A DNA stretch of 64,000 nucleotides from Neopestalotiopsis rosae (taxonomy: Eukaryota; Ascomycota; Sordariomycetes; Amphisphaeriales; Sporocadaceae). Position numbers and translations under genes: made by a program. Each line of letters starts with the position of its first letter. The first letter of the stretch is position 1. Shown here piece by piece: positions 1 through 10,119 of this stretch. Where the stretch lies: the NCBI GenBank assembly GCA_023078685.1, contig JALGAS010000003.1:806001-870000 (forward strand). Reading direction: 5' to 3'. A model generated the notes under the pieces. That model saw nothing but the letters and a program-made list of their open reading frames with translations, made no database searches and was not told the DNA's origin.

Positions 1-463
1 TATCATTTCCAACTTTTCTTGATCCTCCCAGGTCTAAAGGACAAGCACCATAATGACTTATCAAATTAAATGTGCGCAACTTTGCATTATACCTGACATC
101 AATTGTAACTTTAGTCTGTCGTCACAAGATGGAAGAGGCTCACGTTGTAGGGTTCATCTCATGCAGCCTAGTTGAGTCAACGAATTGATTTTTGCTATGC
201 CACCGCGACTTTCCCCTCAAAGAGAATGCTTCTTTTAATTTTTGTGAGGCTCCAAGCATTGTATGTCAGAATAAGCATAATCTGTCTGGATGGATAAGGA
301 CAAAACACAGTTTTTGAAGAGATCTCTGCTAGTCATTTTCGTGCTACGTTTGCGTAGGTATGTACGTAGAAATTCCACTCACCTCACTAGCAATGGAAAG
401 AATGCAGGTGTTGAATGAACAAAGGATATGGTTTGAGAAAAGCATCCAAATCTCAACAAACAA

Positions 464-660
464 ACACCAGTGGTGTAATGGTAGCATTGCAACATTGAGA
501 GTGTAGGGTGATGGTCCAAGCCCCCCTCAGGCATTAACCAGACCCGGGCTTGCCAGGGCGCATCCCCGGGCTGAGACATCCACTGAGCCGTGTGCAGTTC
601 CTGACCCCTACATCTCACTATCAATGTTGTAAGGTGTAGGTTCGAATCCTACCTGGTATT
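464..660 (+). tRNA. tRNA-like Pol III unit with ~125-nt structured insertion (copy 1)
   Basis: The ends fold as a tRNA. A 7-nt 5' acceptor strand (ACACCAG) pairs with CTGGTAT except for one C-A mismatch. A D-arm follows, then a T-arm GTAGG/CCTAC around TTCGAAT. The A box TGGTGTAATGG and an exact B box GGTTCGAATCC are present, and a T-run terminator starts just after position 660. Where the anticodon loop should be closed there are instead about 125 GC-rich bases. Their base forms a long helix (GCAAC/GTTGT extended by ATTGA/TCAAT, then GTGTAGGG/CCCTACAT). A conventional reading gives a TGA-like anticodon, but there is no long variable arm, so I do not assign an amino acid. It is either a tRNA with an unusually long intron or a tRNA-derived Pol III gene. 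Confidence 0.6.
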
Positions 661-814
661 CCTTTTTTTTTTCTTTTTTTACCCCTCGCTTATGATTTCT
701 ATCTGCAAACACTTTTGTGTGTGGGATAACCGTAGGAATTCTCTAGTGCGCTATGGAATCAACTTTGCAATGCTATATGCAACTTCGTGTATTATTTATC
801 ATTATCGAATCGAG

Positions 815-1099
815 TCACGAAAACCAGTAGCGGAACTGGTCTTGGTCCTCGTCGATGGGACCAGCGTCAATGGCCATTTTGCCATCTGTTTCCAACAGCT
901 ATGAATCGAAGTCACCTGCGTGACCAGTAAATTTAACGGGGTCGGGTAAACGGGGACGAGGTCGAGGTCGGTTGCCAGAAACTGCCGAAGATAAGCCACG
1001 CAGCTCAGCTTCCAGCTTGACGATGCGCTCGTTAAACGTCGTATTAAGCTCTTCGCGAAGGGCACCAAAGAAGTGCTGCAGCTCTTGGGGTGTGGCCAT
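815..1099 (-). pseudogene. Ty3/gypsy retrotransposon gag fragment, stop-interrupted
   Basis: The reading frame from the ATG at 1099 encodes an N-terminal gag-like stretch: a coiled region (LREELNTTFNERI, then KLEAELRGLSS) and the typical proline-rich motif RPRLPDPVKFTGHAGDF. A TAG at 899-901 stops it. The same frame then continues with LLETDGKMAIDAG and DEDQDQFRYWFS, matching the conserved gag block that usually follows a tryptophan, before a TGA at 815-817. The first stop is best explained as TGG to TAG. No protease, reverse transcriptase or integrase is visible nearby and no LTR pair was found, so this is an isolated decayed fragment. Confidence 0.6.
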
Positions 1100-1459
1100 T
1101 GCGACGATCGGCTGCAATGGGTGATTATTGTGGTAGTCAAGATGCCGGCTCGTTTGCAAAGGACTTGACTGACTTGAAAAATCTGGTAGGCAGCTACCTG
1201 GGTAGGCGCGTTGCCTGAGGAATCGGTATCATGGTAGGCGCGTTTCCCGTTTGCAGCTCTGCCAACTTGGTGATCCGAGCTCGTGGTGGTTCATCGGTGA
1301 CGGCAGATACGCGTACAACAACAATAGGGACACCTACCTTGAAATTGGTGTCTGCTGTACGACCTGTAATCAGTGGCGATGCAGCTGAATAATACGTAAG
1401 AGCTGTGTATCTGTTACGTTATGAGGTCTGCAATATTCGATCTCTAAGTATAGTAGTCC

Positions 1460-1524
1460 CGATCTACAACAAATCTAACCGTGGGTGCCTTTCGATCTAC
1501 AACAGATCTGGCGGTGGGTTTCTT
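1460..1524. repeat. imperfect tandem repeat, two ~33-bp units
   Basis: Two adjacent units, starting near 1460 and 1493, both begin CGATCTACAACA and share ATCT..CGGTGGG-type sequence further on. They differ mainly by transitions. No coding sense is visible. Confidence 0.5.
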
Positions 1525-1595
1525 GAAAACCGGTAAGACTTACAATATCAGTCTACCAAACTAATTTATCTGCCTGTGGTGGTGGGCTTACAATT

Positions 1596-1794
1596 GTCAC
1601 GTACCCTGCCTGTAGACTTAGCTGGTGGGCTGCACCCATAAGGCATGCATTCGTAGTAAATTATAAGCTGGGGAACAAAAGGATGAACCAGTTCCCAGCT
1701 GCAAGAACAGCGATATCTATATGTATCTACGGATGGTCGACCGAATGGCCGGCCCGGCAATAACCAGTATCAGAACCATAGTCTACTATGACTG
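1596..1794 (+). repeat. left arm of ~195-bp inverted repeat
   Basis: This arm matches the reverse complement of 2710-2901 at roughly 85% identity by eye. Both arms start with GTCACGTACCC at the outer edge and run through shared blocks such as AAGCTGGGGAACAAAAGGAT and ACCAGTATCAGAAC to an inner end near ATGACT. The pair encloses about 915 bp that includes tRNA-like copy 2. It could be the terminal repeats of a non-autonomous DNA element, or two copies of a short interspersed repeat in opposite orientation. No clear target-site duplication was seen. Confidence 0.7.
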
Positions 1795-1877
1795 TATGTT
1801 GTTGTATTTATGTACGCTGAATGTGGCAGAAAATATATAACGCTTGGGGGAATTTGTGACAAAAAAGTTAAAAAAAG

Positions 1878-2131
1878 AGAACCAGGCAGGATTTGAACCT
1901 GCACCTTACGATAATGGAAGCATCTCGTCGCCCGATACGTCCCCAAGGCTTCACCCAGCATGCATGACCCTGGCCGTACGTTCGGTCGAAAGGGGCAACG
2001 GGGGGCCGGGGGTGCACCTCCCCGGCCCAGGCCACGGAACGCGAGCCATGCAGCTGGTGCACGAAGGCAGCTACCTGCCGACGACGAGGAATGCTGTGAT
2101 TATTGCAATGCTACCATTACACCACTGGTCC
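1878..2131 (-). tRNA. tRNA-like Pol III unit with ~180-nt structured insertion (copy 2)
   Basis: On the minus strand the 5' GGACCAG pairs fully with CTGGTTC (one G-U). It is followed by the same D-arm and A box as copy 1. A T-arm GCAGG/CCTGC with B box GGTTCAAATCC and a T7 terminator follow. The anticodon region is interrupted by about 180 GC-rich bases whose base is closed by GCAT..CTCGTCG pairing with CGACGAG.ATGC. The insertion sequence differs from that of copy 1, while the tRNA-like ends are very similar. The anticodon stem has one mismatch and position 33 is not U under the simplest fold, so tRNA identity is unresolved. The surroundings are AT-rich, so the GC-rich insert stands out. Confidence 0.6.
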
Positions 2132-2709
2132 TTGAATTGTTGAAAACTATCTGCTTTTTCAGAACTATCTGTCTTGGTTCGCCAATGGCTGCATACCTCT
2201 GCCATAATGGGAAGTGGAATTTCGTCCCATGCAAACGCATCTGACAAAGAAAGGAACCCGTGACCCACCAATTCCGATTTTCTTGAAGTCACAATTGGGA
2301 TAATTAGGCATAAGGCTCGTGACTGGACTGTTTGCAGTGAAATCACTTGGGTAGGAAACGTATCTTAGTAAAGCTTAGGGAGCATTTACTTTCTCTTGCT
2401 ATGTTTGCCCCGGTTGCAGAGAAGACTTTCTGTGAGGACTGTCGACTCACTTATGTTGAATGTCACATTTCACCCACGAGTCAAACACCAGATCGCAGAC
2501 AAGATGACATCTCACCTAAGCTAATACGAAGTGGATTGAAATAATCGTAAACGTAATGTCAGATAATCTAGTTGACCCCGTAAAGCTGCGGAAGAGATGT
2601 GCTGAAGAGCTATGGAAAATCCCGGAGCAGGTGATTTACGCTGGTGGTACTATTACATTGGTGTCACAGAACATAAGTCACAATACTTAGTATCGAATAG
2701 ATAGGTAAT

Positions 2710-2901
2710 AGTCATGGTAGACCATGTTCTGATACTGGTCATTAACGGGCCGACCATTCGGCCGACCATCGGTAGATACATGTAGATATTGCTGTTCTTG
2801 CAGCTGGGAACTGGTTCATCCTTTTGTTCCCCAGCTTACAATTCAATACGAATGCATGCTCATGGGTGCAGCCTACCAGCCAAGTCTACCGGGTACGTGA
2901 C
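2710..2901 (-). repeat. right arm of ~195-bp inverted repeat
   Basis: Reverse-complement partner of 1596-1794. The outer end is GGGTACGTGAC. Differences from the left arm are mostly single-base transitions plus a few one- or two-base gaps. No open reading frame spans the interval between the arms, and no transposase-like sequence was recognised. Confidence 0.7.
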
Positions 2902-3563
2902 ACATACCCTCTCTTTGGATCTGTGTCAAATTATTGAATATTTAGTAGTAAGTAAGTATGTAGAAATAAATTATCGACACTGAATAATATCAGAAGATAC
3001 TGCTTGTGATCTGTTGTTCCGCCTTTATTGGATAAAAGGGAATTTTATACCTGAGTATTTGGATAATTTGCCTGGCATATCCCCAACGCTCACCAAACTT
3101 GCATTGAAATATCACAGATGGTAGTAATCTTCGAGCTCTGTCCCAGATCTCTTTCACTGTGGCCGAGCCTTTGGTGCGATCTGGACTGGCGCCTTCGAGA
3201 TGAGCCCCCGGGGCGTGGCCCATCCACTGTTGGTTTCGTTTTTGGGTGTGTAATTGCTATAGAAATTCCTCCGCACTCACTAAAAGTCTGGACAGCGAAC
3301 TGGCGCAAAAGAGCAGCAGACAAATTCCACTGAGTTGTTGGGACGACCGTAATCCGAGTCCTAAATTTTTACAGGCGTTTGCAAAAGGAAAAAGCTTTTC
3401 ACCTCTTCAATGAACTCGCCTGGTTTTTGTTTTCCTGAAAGTACCACACTGCGAACATTTTTCCAGCATACAAGTGTCACAACTTTTGAACCTACCGCTC
3501 GATCAAGACGACGCCAAATTGCTCATACGCTGGACAAGTCGACTTACAACGTCAACATTCACA
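2902..3563. other. non-coding stretch upstream of the coiled-coil gene
   Basis: No convincing gene. Short open frames here lack homology-like patterns. The last ~200 bases are presumably promoter and 5' leader of the gene starting at 3564. Confidence 0.5.
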
Positions 3564-4391
3564 ATGGATGAGTGCTCGATTCAACCAACCCATCCCGACG
3601 ATGACGCTGGAGAGCCAGTGTTCGTTGAAGACGACAATGGCGTCTGGCACCCCGTGTGCTTCAGCCCTCCTGCTGAGCATGACCGGTTTGAAGCCATTGA
3701 AGGCCAGGTACGTAGCAGACCCGATGAGAAGAAGTAGGAAGACACTAATGCGGCTACTATACAGGTCGTTGAGAAGGCTGAGTCTGGCAAGACTCTAGAA
3801 ATTTTGGAGAAGGAAATCCGAGAGCTCAAGCAGCAGAACGACGGACTCATTGAGGCATTGAAGGAGCTCGAGCACGACAACGAGGAACTCAAGAAGGAGC
3901 TGGAGGAGGCCGACGAGGAGCACAAGAAGAAGCTCAAGAGAACCGCTGAGGAAAAGGATCAGCTCACACAGCGCAACGGAGAGCTCATCGAGCTGTACGT
4001 TGAGCTGCATCATGTCAATGCACGACTGGAGCAAGACAATGCCGATCTCCGCCGTCGCGATCAAGACTCCTGCCGCGAAATAGTCCTTCTCCAAGACCTC
4101 CATGGCCAGACTTCCGAGGAGCTGAAGAAGAAGGACCAGGAGCTGAAGAAAGTGGAAGCGCAGCTAGCCACCACCAAGCAAAACTACGAGGCACTCATTG
4201 CCAAGACGGAGCGACAGAAGCATGAACTTGAGCAGAACAAGAGAACCATGGCGAAATCGGGTGATATAAAGAACGATCTAGAAGCACGAATCCTGGAGCT
4301 GGAAGCACGAATCCTGGAGCTGGAGGCCATGTGTGAGGCCCAGCGCGTTGAGCTTGAGTCCACCAAGAAGAGCCATGATAAGAACGAGTAG
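3564..4391 (+). CDS. coiled-coil protein of unknown function
   Basis: Two exons, 3564-3707 and 3765-4391, encode 256 aa. The 57-nt intron has a GTACGT donor, a CTAAT branch region and a CAG acceptor, and it joins the frame at phase 0. The ATG at 3564 lies in ACAATGG. The first ~48 residues are acidic and proline-containing (DDDAGEPVFVEDDNGVWHPV). From about residue 55 to the end the protein is almost entirely charged heptads rich in E, K, L and Q, predicting one long coiled coil. Residues of the type ARILELE occur twice in tandem because of an exact 21-bp duplication (4281-4301 and 4302-4322), which keeps the heptad register. There is no signal peptide or membrane segment. It is likely a cytoplasmic or cytoskeletal scaffold, but no family is recognised. 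Confidence 0.75.
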
Positions 4392-5492
4392 ACACAGGTA
4401 GCTGGGCGAGACCCACGCGATGGCTGTACAGGGTGCATAGCGGGAGCCTTTCACTGTAGTAGAGTGGCTTTGCTGGTTGATGTAATGAGTACCTGAGAAT
4501 CGTGTTTGACAGAGACGGGTAGTTGATCAGAACTCCATCATCAAACAACGCAATGAATAAAGTTGTCAGGCCTATCCTAATACTTGGTTGAAAACAGCCA
4601 TTCTACCTATGTCGATGTGGCACATCCATGCTTTGGCCATGTGGCTAGTTCCCGCCAGCGTCGGGTAGATGCAAATACTATGCTTCCATCGTACAGCTAG
4701 CAATCGTCACGTATACAATGGTCCAGATGCCTGACAGAAATGTCCTCACAGGTATAGAACCTTCTTGAAGTAAATGCCTGCGTCACGAGCTAGAAAGCAG
4801 CCGTGAGGCCATCAAGATGGACACACGATAGCTGATCCTTCAATGTTGGCTATGTTCGAAAAAGAGGACGTTCTCGAGAGCTTGCGTGCTGGGCTACAAT
4901 GGCCAATGTAAAGTCTATGTACGGTATTTAATTTCATTTCTTTGAGATGGGGAAAATAATTATGCTAAAAAAAAAGTTATAGGTTCATCTGATAACCTTT
5001 TCTCGACACTCAAGAGGTCTATTTAGGATGACATGCGGAATGGGTTAAAGTTTGTTCTCAAATTGTGCCTACTGTACAATCTCGTTGTCGTAGTATTTGG
5101 TAGTATCTGTGATAGAACCACAGAATTTCCCAGATGTCCCCCATTGGTCAGATGCATGACACTGGGTGGTTCCGTTTCTGAGGCTGTTGCACCTAAGGTC
5201 CAAGCCAAGGAACCCTGTACTTGGGGTCGCAGGCAGGCATTAGCGGCCGAGGGATCCCCACTATCCCCTAACCCGCATTGGACCTGCTACGTGCATACAT
5301 GTAACTCCGTATCCCATGCATGCTGAACGGACACTTTGACAAGTTTCGAGATCCCCATCATCGCGGGAGATTGCGATATCTTTCCTTGACCGCAATCCCT
5401 CTGCGCGTAGGACAACCTCTGTTCGCCCGTCTATCCACCAGAGCATCGCCTTCGACATCGATGCGCGCCAACCTCGCTGGCCCGAGGTAGCC
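4392..5492. other. intergenic, no gene seen
   Basis: Contains the 3' end of the coiled-coil gene and the promoter of the glutaminyl cyclase gene. The small open frame around 5033-5326 lacks coding character and a strong start context. An A-rich tract lies near 4970. Confidence 0.5.
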
Positions 5493-6599
5493 ATGTCGCG
5501 CCAACACGCCCGATCCTGGGGCCATATCCTTTCGCTCCTTGTCCTACACCTTCTCTTCGCCACCGTAACGGCCTACCAGAAACTATCCGACGACTTTCTG
5601 CGCAATATTACACTGAATGAAGCCGATTTCAACATTGACAATGGTGGGCTTCTGGCACCGTTGCTCATACCCCGAGTTCCCGGCACACCGGGCCAAGTGA
5701 AGGCGCAAGAACACCTAGCGGGCTTCTTTCGAAAGGAGCTGCCAAAGTGGCAGCTGATATGGCAGAACTCGACTTCGACTACGCCGGCAACGGGCAATAA
5801 GAAGCTCCCTTTTGCGAATCTGATTGCGCGGAGAGAACCGCCGTGGACGAAGCCGGGACAAGCCAACTACTTGACATTGGTGGCACATTACGACAGCAAA
5901 CTCAAGCCAGACGGGTTCATTGGGGCGACCGACAGTGCTGTCCCGTGCGCAATATTGCTTCACATTGCCAGATTCGTCGACGAGTACATGCAGCGCATGC
6001 ATGAAGAGATGGTGGCACTGAACGAGCTGGGAGGCAGTGTGGCAATGGACATGGGCGTGCAGATACTGCTGCTTGACGGAGAGGAGGCGTTCGTGTCATG
6101 GACAGCCACAGACTCGCTCTATGGAGCTAGAAGTCTGGCAGAAGAGTGGGAAACTACCTTCAACCCGGCCACTTCGAGCTACAAGACCCCACTGGAGCAG
6201 ATCAGCATGTTTGTACTGCTTGATTTGCTGGGCGTGGCAAACCCCAGCATCCCGTCTTACTTTCAGACCACGCATTGGGCATATCAGAGCATGTCAACCA
6301 TTGAGCAACGGCTGCGAGATCTGAATCTGTTAGAATCCCATCCTTCGAGACCATTCTTACCCGAGGCCGACAAGATGCCAGAGCAGTTCAGACCAGGTGG
6401 GATTTCGGATGATCACATCCCCTTCATCACTCGTGGGGTTGATACGCTTCATCTGATCCCATCGCCATTCCCCTCCGTGTGGCATACTATGAATGATGAT
6501 GGCGCGCATTTGGATCTGCCAACCGTGAGGGATTGGACCAAGATCGTGACTGCATTCACAATGGAGTGGCTGGATATGATGGAACTGGTGGCAGAGTAA
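5493..6599 (+). CDS. secreted glutaminyl-peptide cyclotransferase (M28 fold)
   Basis: Intronless, 368 aa. Residues 9-27 are a hydrophobic signal peptide (HILSLLVLHLLFATVTA). The core is the M28-type zinc hydrolase fold used by glutaminyl cyclases. The family motif HYDSK (residues 132-136) is followed by GATDSAVPCA, whose D147 is a zinc ligand. LLLDGEEAF supplies E197/E198 and SDDHIPF supplies H308, matching the Asp-Glu-His zinc set of animal and plant-type QC. These enzymes cyclise N-terminal glutamine or glutamate to pyroglutamate, protecting secreted proteins from aminopeptidases, usually in the secretory pathway. Length and motif order are normal for the family. Its neighbours are unrelated. 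The assignment is strong; the exact substrates are not known. Confidence 0.9.
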   Translation: MSRQHARSWGHILSLLVLHLLFATVTAYQKLSDDFLRNITLNEADFNIDNGGLLAPLLIPRVPGTPGQVKAQEHLAGFFRKELPKWQLIWQNSTSTTPATGNKKLPFANLIARREPPWTKPGQANYLTLVAHYDSKLKPDGFIGATDSAVPCAILLHIARFVDEYMQRMHEEMVALNELGGSVAMDMGVQILLLDGEEAFVSWTATDSLYGARSLAEEWETTFNPATSSYKTPLEQISMFVLLDLLGVANPSIPSYFQTTHWAYQSMSTIEQRLRDLNLLESHPSRPFLPEADKMPEQFRPGGISDDHIPFITRGVDTLHLIPSPFPSVWHTMNDDGAHLDLPTVRDWTKIVTAFTMEWLDMMELVAE

Positions 6600-7248
6600 A
6601 ATTATGGCTGCAAATTTGTCGCTTTGGAGGCGTCGGCGTTATGAAAAGGAACGATACCTCACCAACAATTTTTATACATGCATTACTACCTCTTCTCGTG
6701 ATCTCCCAATTGATCAATTCTCGGTTAACCAGACGAGAATGATGAACATTGCAACAACGAAAAGCATGTGCTGTCGTAAGATGATGGCGGATCGACAGGA
6801 AGGTGGTTATATTAGGAGCGAGTTGATCCCAGAACCAAGTATGTCCAAACTCGGACTCATTAGGACACGATATAGCGCATAACTTAGGCTGATGATTGGA
6901 CTGTATACCGAAGTACCTGTCGAGGCACAACGATGCAACAGAGAAAATATAGCTGCTACTCTTTGTGGCACGTGTCTAGGGCTGTTGTATAGTATGTTAG
7001 TCTGTCGTGTGGGAAAATCAGATCTTAATTCTGTCTCAGACTATCTGTTCGGCAACGACGACTTGATATGAAGCACTTGAACCTCGGTCAACTGCTCGTT
7101 TCCCCAGGAACGATGGGTAAATCCCATACTGGGCAAGGTCTCGTGATACACACCAAGGAAAAGCTACTTAGTTGTAGGAGATATCTTCTCCAACATTTAA
7201 ACTTCATCCTCATTTGCTAGGCATAACAGCTCTCGCTCTGTCAGCACC

Positions 7249-7374
7249 ATGGACCTTCCCATCCCCCGCTTTGGACAACTCGTTCAAGCAAATGCCCATT
7301 CTCCAACGGTGCAAAGAGATCTGCAATGGCTGTGGGATGACGTTGTGATGATCGCATATCGCAACACAAGATGA
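7249..7374 (+). CDS. possible small ORF (41 aa), maybe frameshifted
   Basis: The ATG sits in a strong fungal context (CAGCACCATGGA). The frame gives MDLPIPRFGQLVQANAHSP and then QWLWDDVVMIAYRNTR before TGA. In the +1 frame directly downstream an open stretch reads DEHRMVDWQQWLPIGFEDSW and continues to TAA near 7497. The two together look like one short protein broken by a single-base shift, but there is no family match and the ORF could be chance. Listed with low confidence. Confidence 0.25.
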   Translation: MDLPIPRFGQLVQANAHSPTVQRDLQWLWDDVVMIAYRNTR

Positions 7375-7588
7375 GCATCGTATGGTGGATTGGCAACAAT
7401 GGCTTCCTATTGGGTTTGAGGACAGCTGGAACTCTGAATCTGACGTCAAAATAGGTGGACAAGCTGCTCTTCACATGGGGCATATATCACCACGAATGCC
7501 CCTCTAACCTTTCAGATATTGTTCTTGTCCCTGCTTAGAAGCAACCCTTTAGCAGATTCTGAAGAATATCAATCATCAGCATATAAAA

Positions 7589-7887
7589 ATGTCAGCAGAC
7601 GGCCACGGAATTCCTGACAGCGCTGCTCAAGCGGCCCACCAGGTCATTGGCCACGCAGATCAGACGCAACATCAAGAAGAGCTGGAGCGAAGGCGCAGCG
7701 GCCTCAACGACCAAGCTCTGGACAACGAACGCACATTCATAAAAGGCGCAGAGAGACGTGCATCGGTAAGTGTCGTATCATATAAGCCATCTGTGACTAG
7801 CATTGTGCTCACAACGGATCATAGCATGGAGAAGGAAGTGGTTTTGGGGACAAGATCAAGAAAACAATCAACAAACTTGTGGGCTAG
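7589..7887 (+). CDS. small hydrophilic protein, 79 aa, unknown function
   Basis: Two exons, 7589-7765 and 7825-7887, with a 59-nt intron (GTAAGT donor, ATAG acceptor, phase 0). Without splicing the frame runs into unrelated sequence. Spliced, it ends cleanly in GDKIKKTINKLVG and a TAG. The protein is rich in A, H, Q, E and R, has no signal peptide or membrane span, and contains an amphipathic basic C-terminus. It resembles the small, soluble, probably disordered proteins common in moulds, but I do not recognise a named family. The ATG follows an AAAAATG context and lies about 100 bases downstream of a T-rich tract. Confidence in the splice model is good; no function is offered. Confidence 0.65.
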
Positions 7888-10119
7888 CTGCAAGCAAGAG
7901 CGGAAGTCGTATGACCGTGATCTTGTATGTCTAGTACCAATTTGTTTTCTCAACGATATTGAAAAAAAGCAACGTGCAATTGGAGAGAAAGGTTAACTGG
8001 CAGTCAACATCAATCTGCACGTTACGGTGGCTACATAGCCGCTAACATATAAAAACCAAAAATGTATATACCCAAAAAGTCCCATACAGGTTGAAATGAA
8101 AACATGGGATCAATACGAAATAATAATCTCCTTCTCTGATTGGCTGCTATTCACTTCAAGCTGGATGTGACAGACTGTCCGGGAAACTGCATTCACCACA
8201 CTCGCCCTTGAATGCAAATTGTTTAAAAGCACCTAGCTGAGGTTGTCTGTTCGAGTCGTGCAGTACAAGACAAGGGTACTGGAGGCGTTGTTTCGTGCTC
8301 AGACCCTGAATGCACCATCGCCTGTACAAGCGACTATAAGCAGTGAAGAGGCGTGGGCGAATCAATTCTCCATGGCTTTTCACCCTGCATCAATTGCGGA
8401 CCAAGCAGTTGTCAACGTCAGCAACATGTGCATGCATGCAGGTAGATGCCTGATCTGATGCCTTGCACGAATCTCACCAGATTTCAGAGGGGACCTCTCA
8501 TGTTAGATGCTCATGAACAAATGCTAGATCGAGCGCTTTTGACACTGCCGTGTGAAAAGACATATCATGTTTGCTCATTACTACACATGTAAAAAATCGA
8601 CTTCAACTCCAAACAGTCTTCTATGGTGATGCATTTGGCAGCGTTCTAGAGCCGGCAAGTAAGTGAATGGCTAACCTCGATGCAGCACTGATCGGCTGCC
8701 CTGGTCAGAGGACGCGAAGCAAATAGATTGGCTTCCCAAATTTCCGAGGCGGGGGGATATTTTGATTTGCTAAAATTTGTATTGCCAACAAAGCCCAAGT
8801 GTGCTCTCGAGTCCTTGCCAGTGCATTTTTGTTTTGTGTGAGGAGGAAGCACGTTGATGAGAGATGGGACGAAATACTGCAAGAGGATGCTAGATGGGAA
8901 ACCTGCTACGTACGATTACTTACTAGCTGCAGGGTGGGCTGACGAAGAGGATGGATGGGCTGACAAGTCCGATGCCATTGCGGAATTCAGTGTTTCAAAC
9001 CTGCGCAAACCCATGAAGCCTGGGGCCAGTCCAGTGCAATCCATGATCCAGGTTCCCCGTACCCAGCCTGCTCGCACCAGAATTGCAGACCAGCAACCTC
9101 GAGCACCTCGTGGCTGAGGGCCTGGCTCCTGTGCTATGGGACTCCATTCGGGAGTACCTACCCAGATCAGGACCACAGTGACGATATTTGAGCGGGTATC
9201 CGACAGGGATCCTTTATTACCACGCGCTGATGAACTGTATCTCCTTAACATCCAGATGGGGGATAATTGGATCGGATTACTACTGTGACCCATGGATCCC
9301 GTCGCCAAAGCCACTGATCAGGATCTTTGAATCTGACCATTATGAACACAAGTGTGGCTGACTACCTAGTACTGAAGACGTTATCAACCCAAGGCAACAA
9401 ATACCGAGGTAGAAACCGCCTAAAATCAAAAGACATCAAACCGTTCGACCTGTAGACTCGTTGGTTGAGTTTTTGGTCCTGGCGATCACTTTGCAGTTCA
9501 TTGTGTTAGCTGCTACATTTTGCTTTTAGGGGCTCATTAGATAGCGGGCATTGGCGGGTCTTACGGGTGTCATTAGAGCTCTGCTCAGGACGGACTCTCG
9601 GACCCACGCGGTTCGCGGGCGACGTTGAATTAGCCCATACCTCCCAAAGGCGGTAGCTCTGCCACTACCCGTCCAACATTTTCCACCTATTGTCAGCAGA
9701 CGAACGACGGCACGACTCATCGCGAAGGGCGGTATCGAACATTTTCCTCTCGGTCGGAAGCTTCTTGCACGACGAGCCATAATATTGTCTGCGCGGCTAC
9801 CCTAATTCCCGACACGACATCTCGGCCAAACAGAGGCGGTCTTCGAAACTAGTTTCTCCTGAGCTTTGCGATCCCTCCCCTGTCTTTTGCACCACGAAAC
9901 GAACTTTCGACCCTTTTGGAATCTTGGCGAGCGGACGGAACATTTGCCCATGAGCACAATTCCCCGAGGCGACGATCGCCGTCTTTCCAACGGACCTCGA
10001 AAAGCACAACAGACACCTCAGTCAAGAAAGTGATACCGTGGCGCTGATTTCGAGCACGCGTGAGACCCGGCGGTCGTGGGCGAGACTGAACGCAGTCTTC
10101 GCAGCGCGCAGAGGAGGAT
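7888..10119. other. long gene-poor stretch and kinase 5' leader
   Basis: About 2.2 kb with no supported gene. Open frames near 8243, 8854 and 9526 have no coding pattern. The last ~500 bases (9600-10119) are pyrimidine-rich with short upstream ORFs, which is typical of a long 5' leader for the kinase gene. Confidence 0.45.

Noticed and set aside
8239..8275. Possible tRNA T-arm (TTCGAGTC)
   Set aside because: Flanking stems do not pair and no A box or terminator is present.
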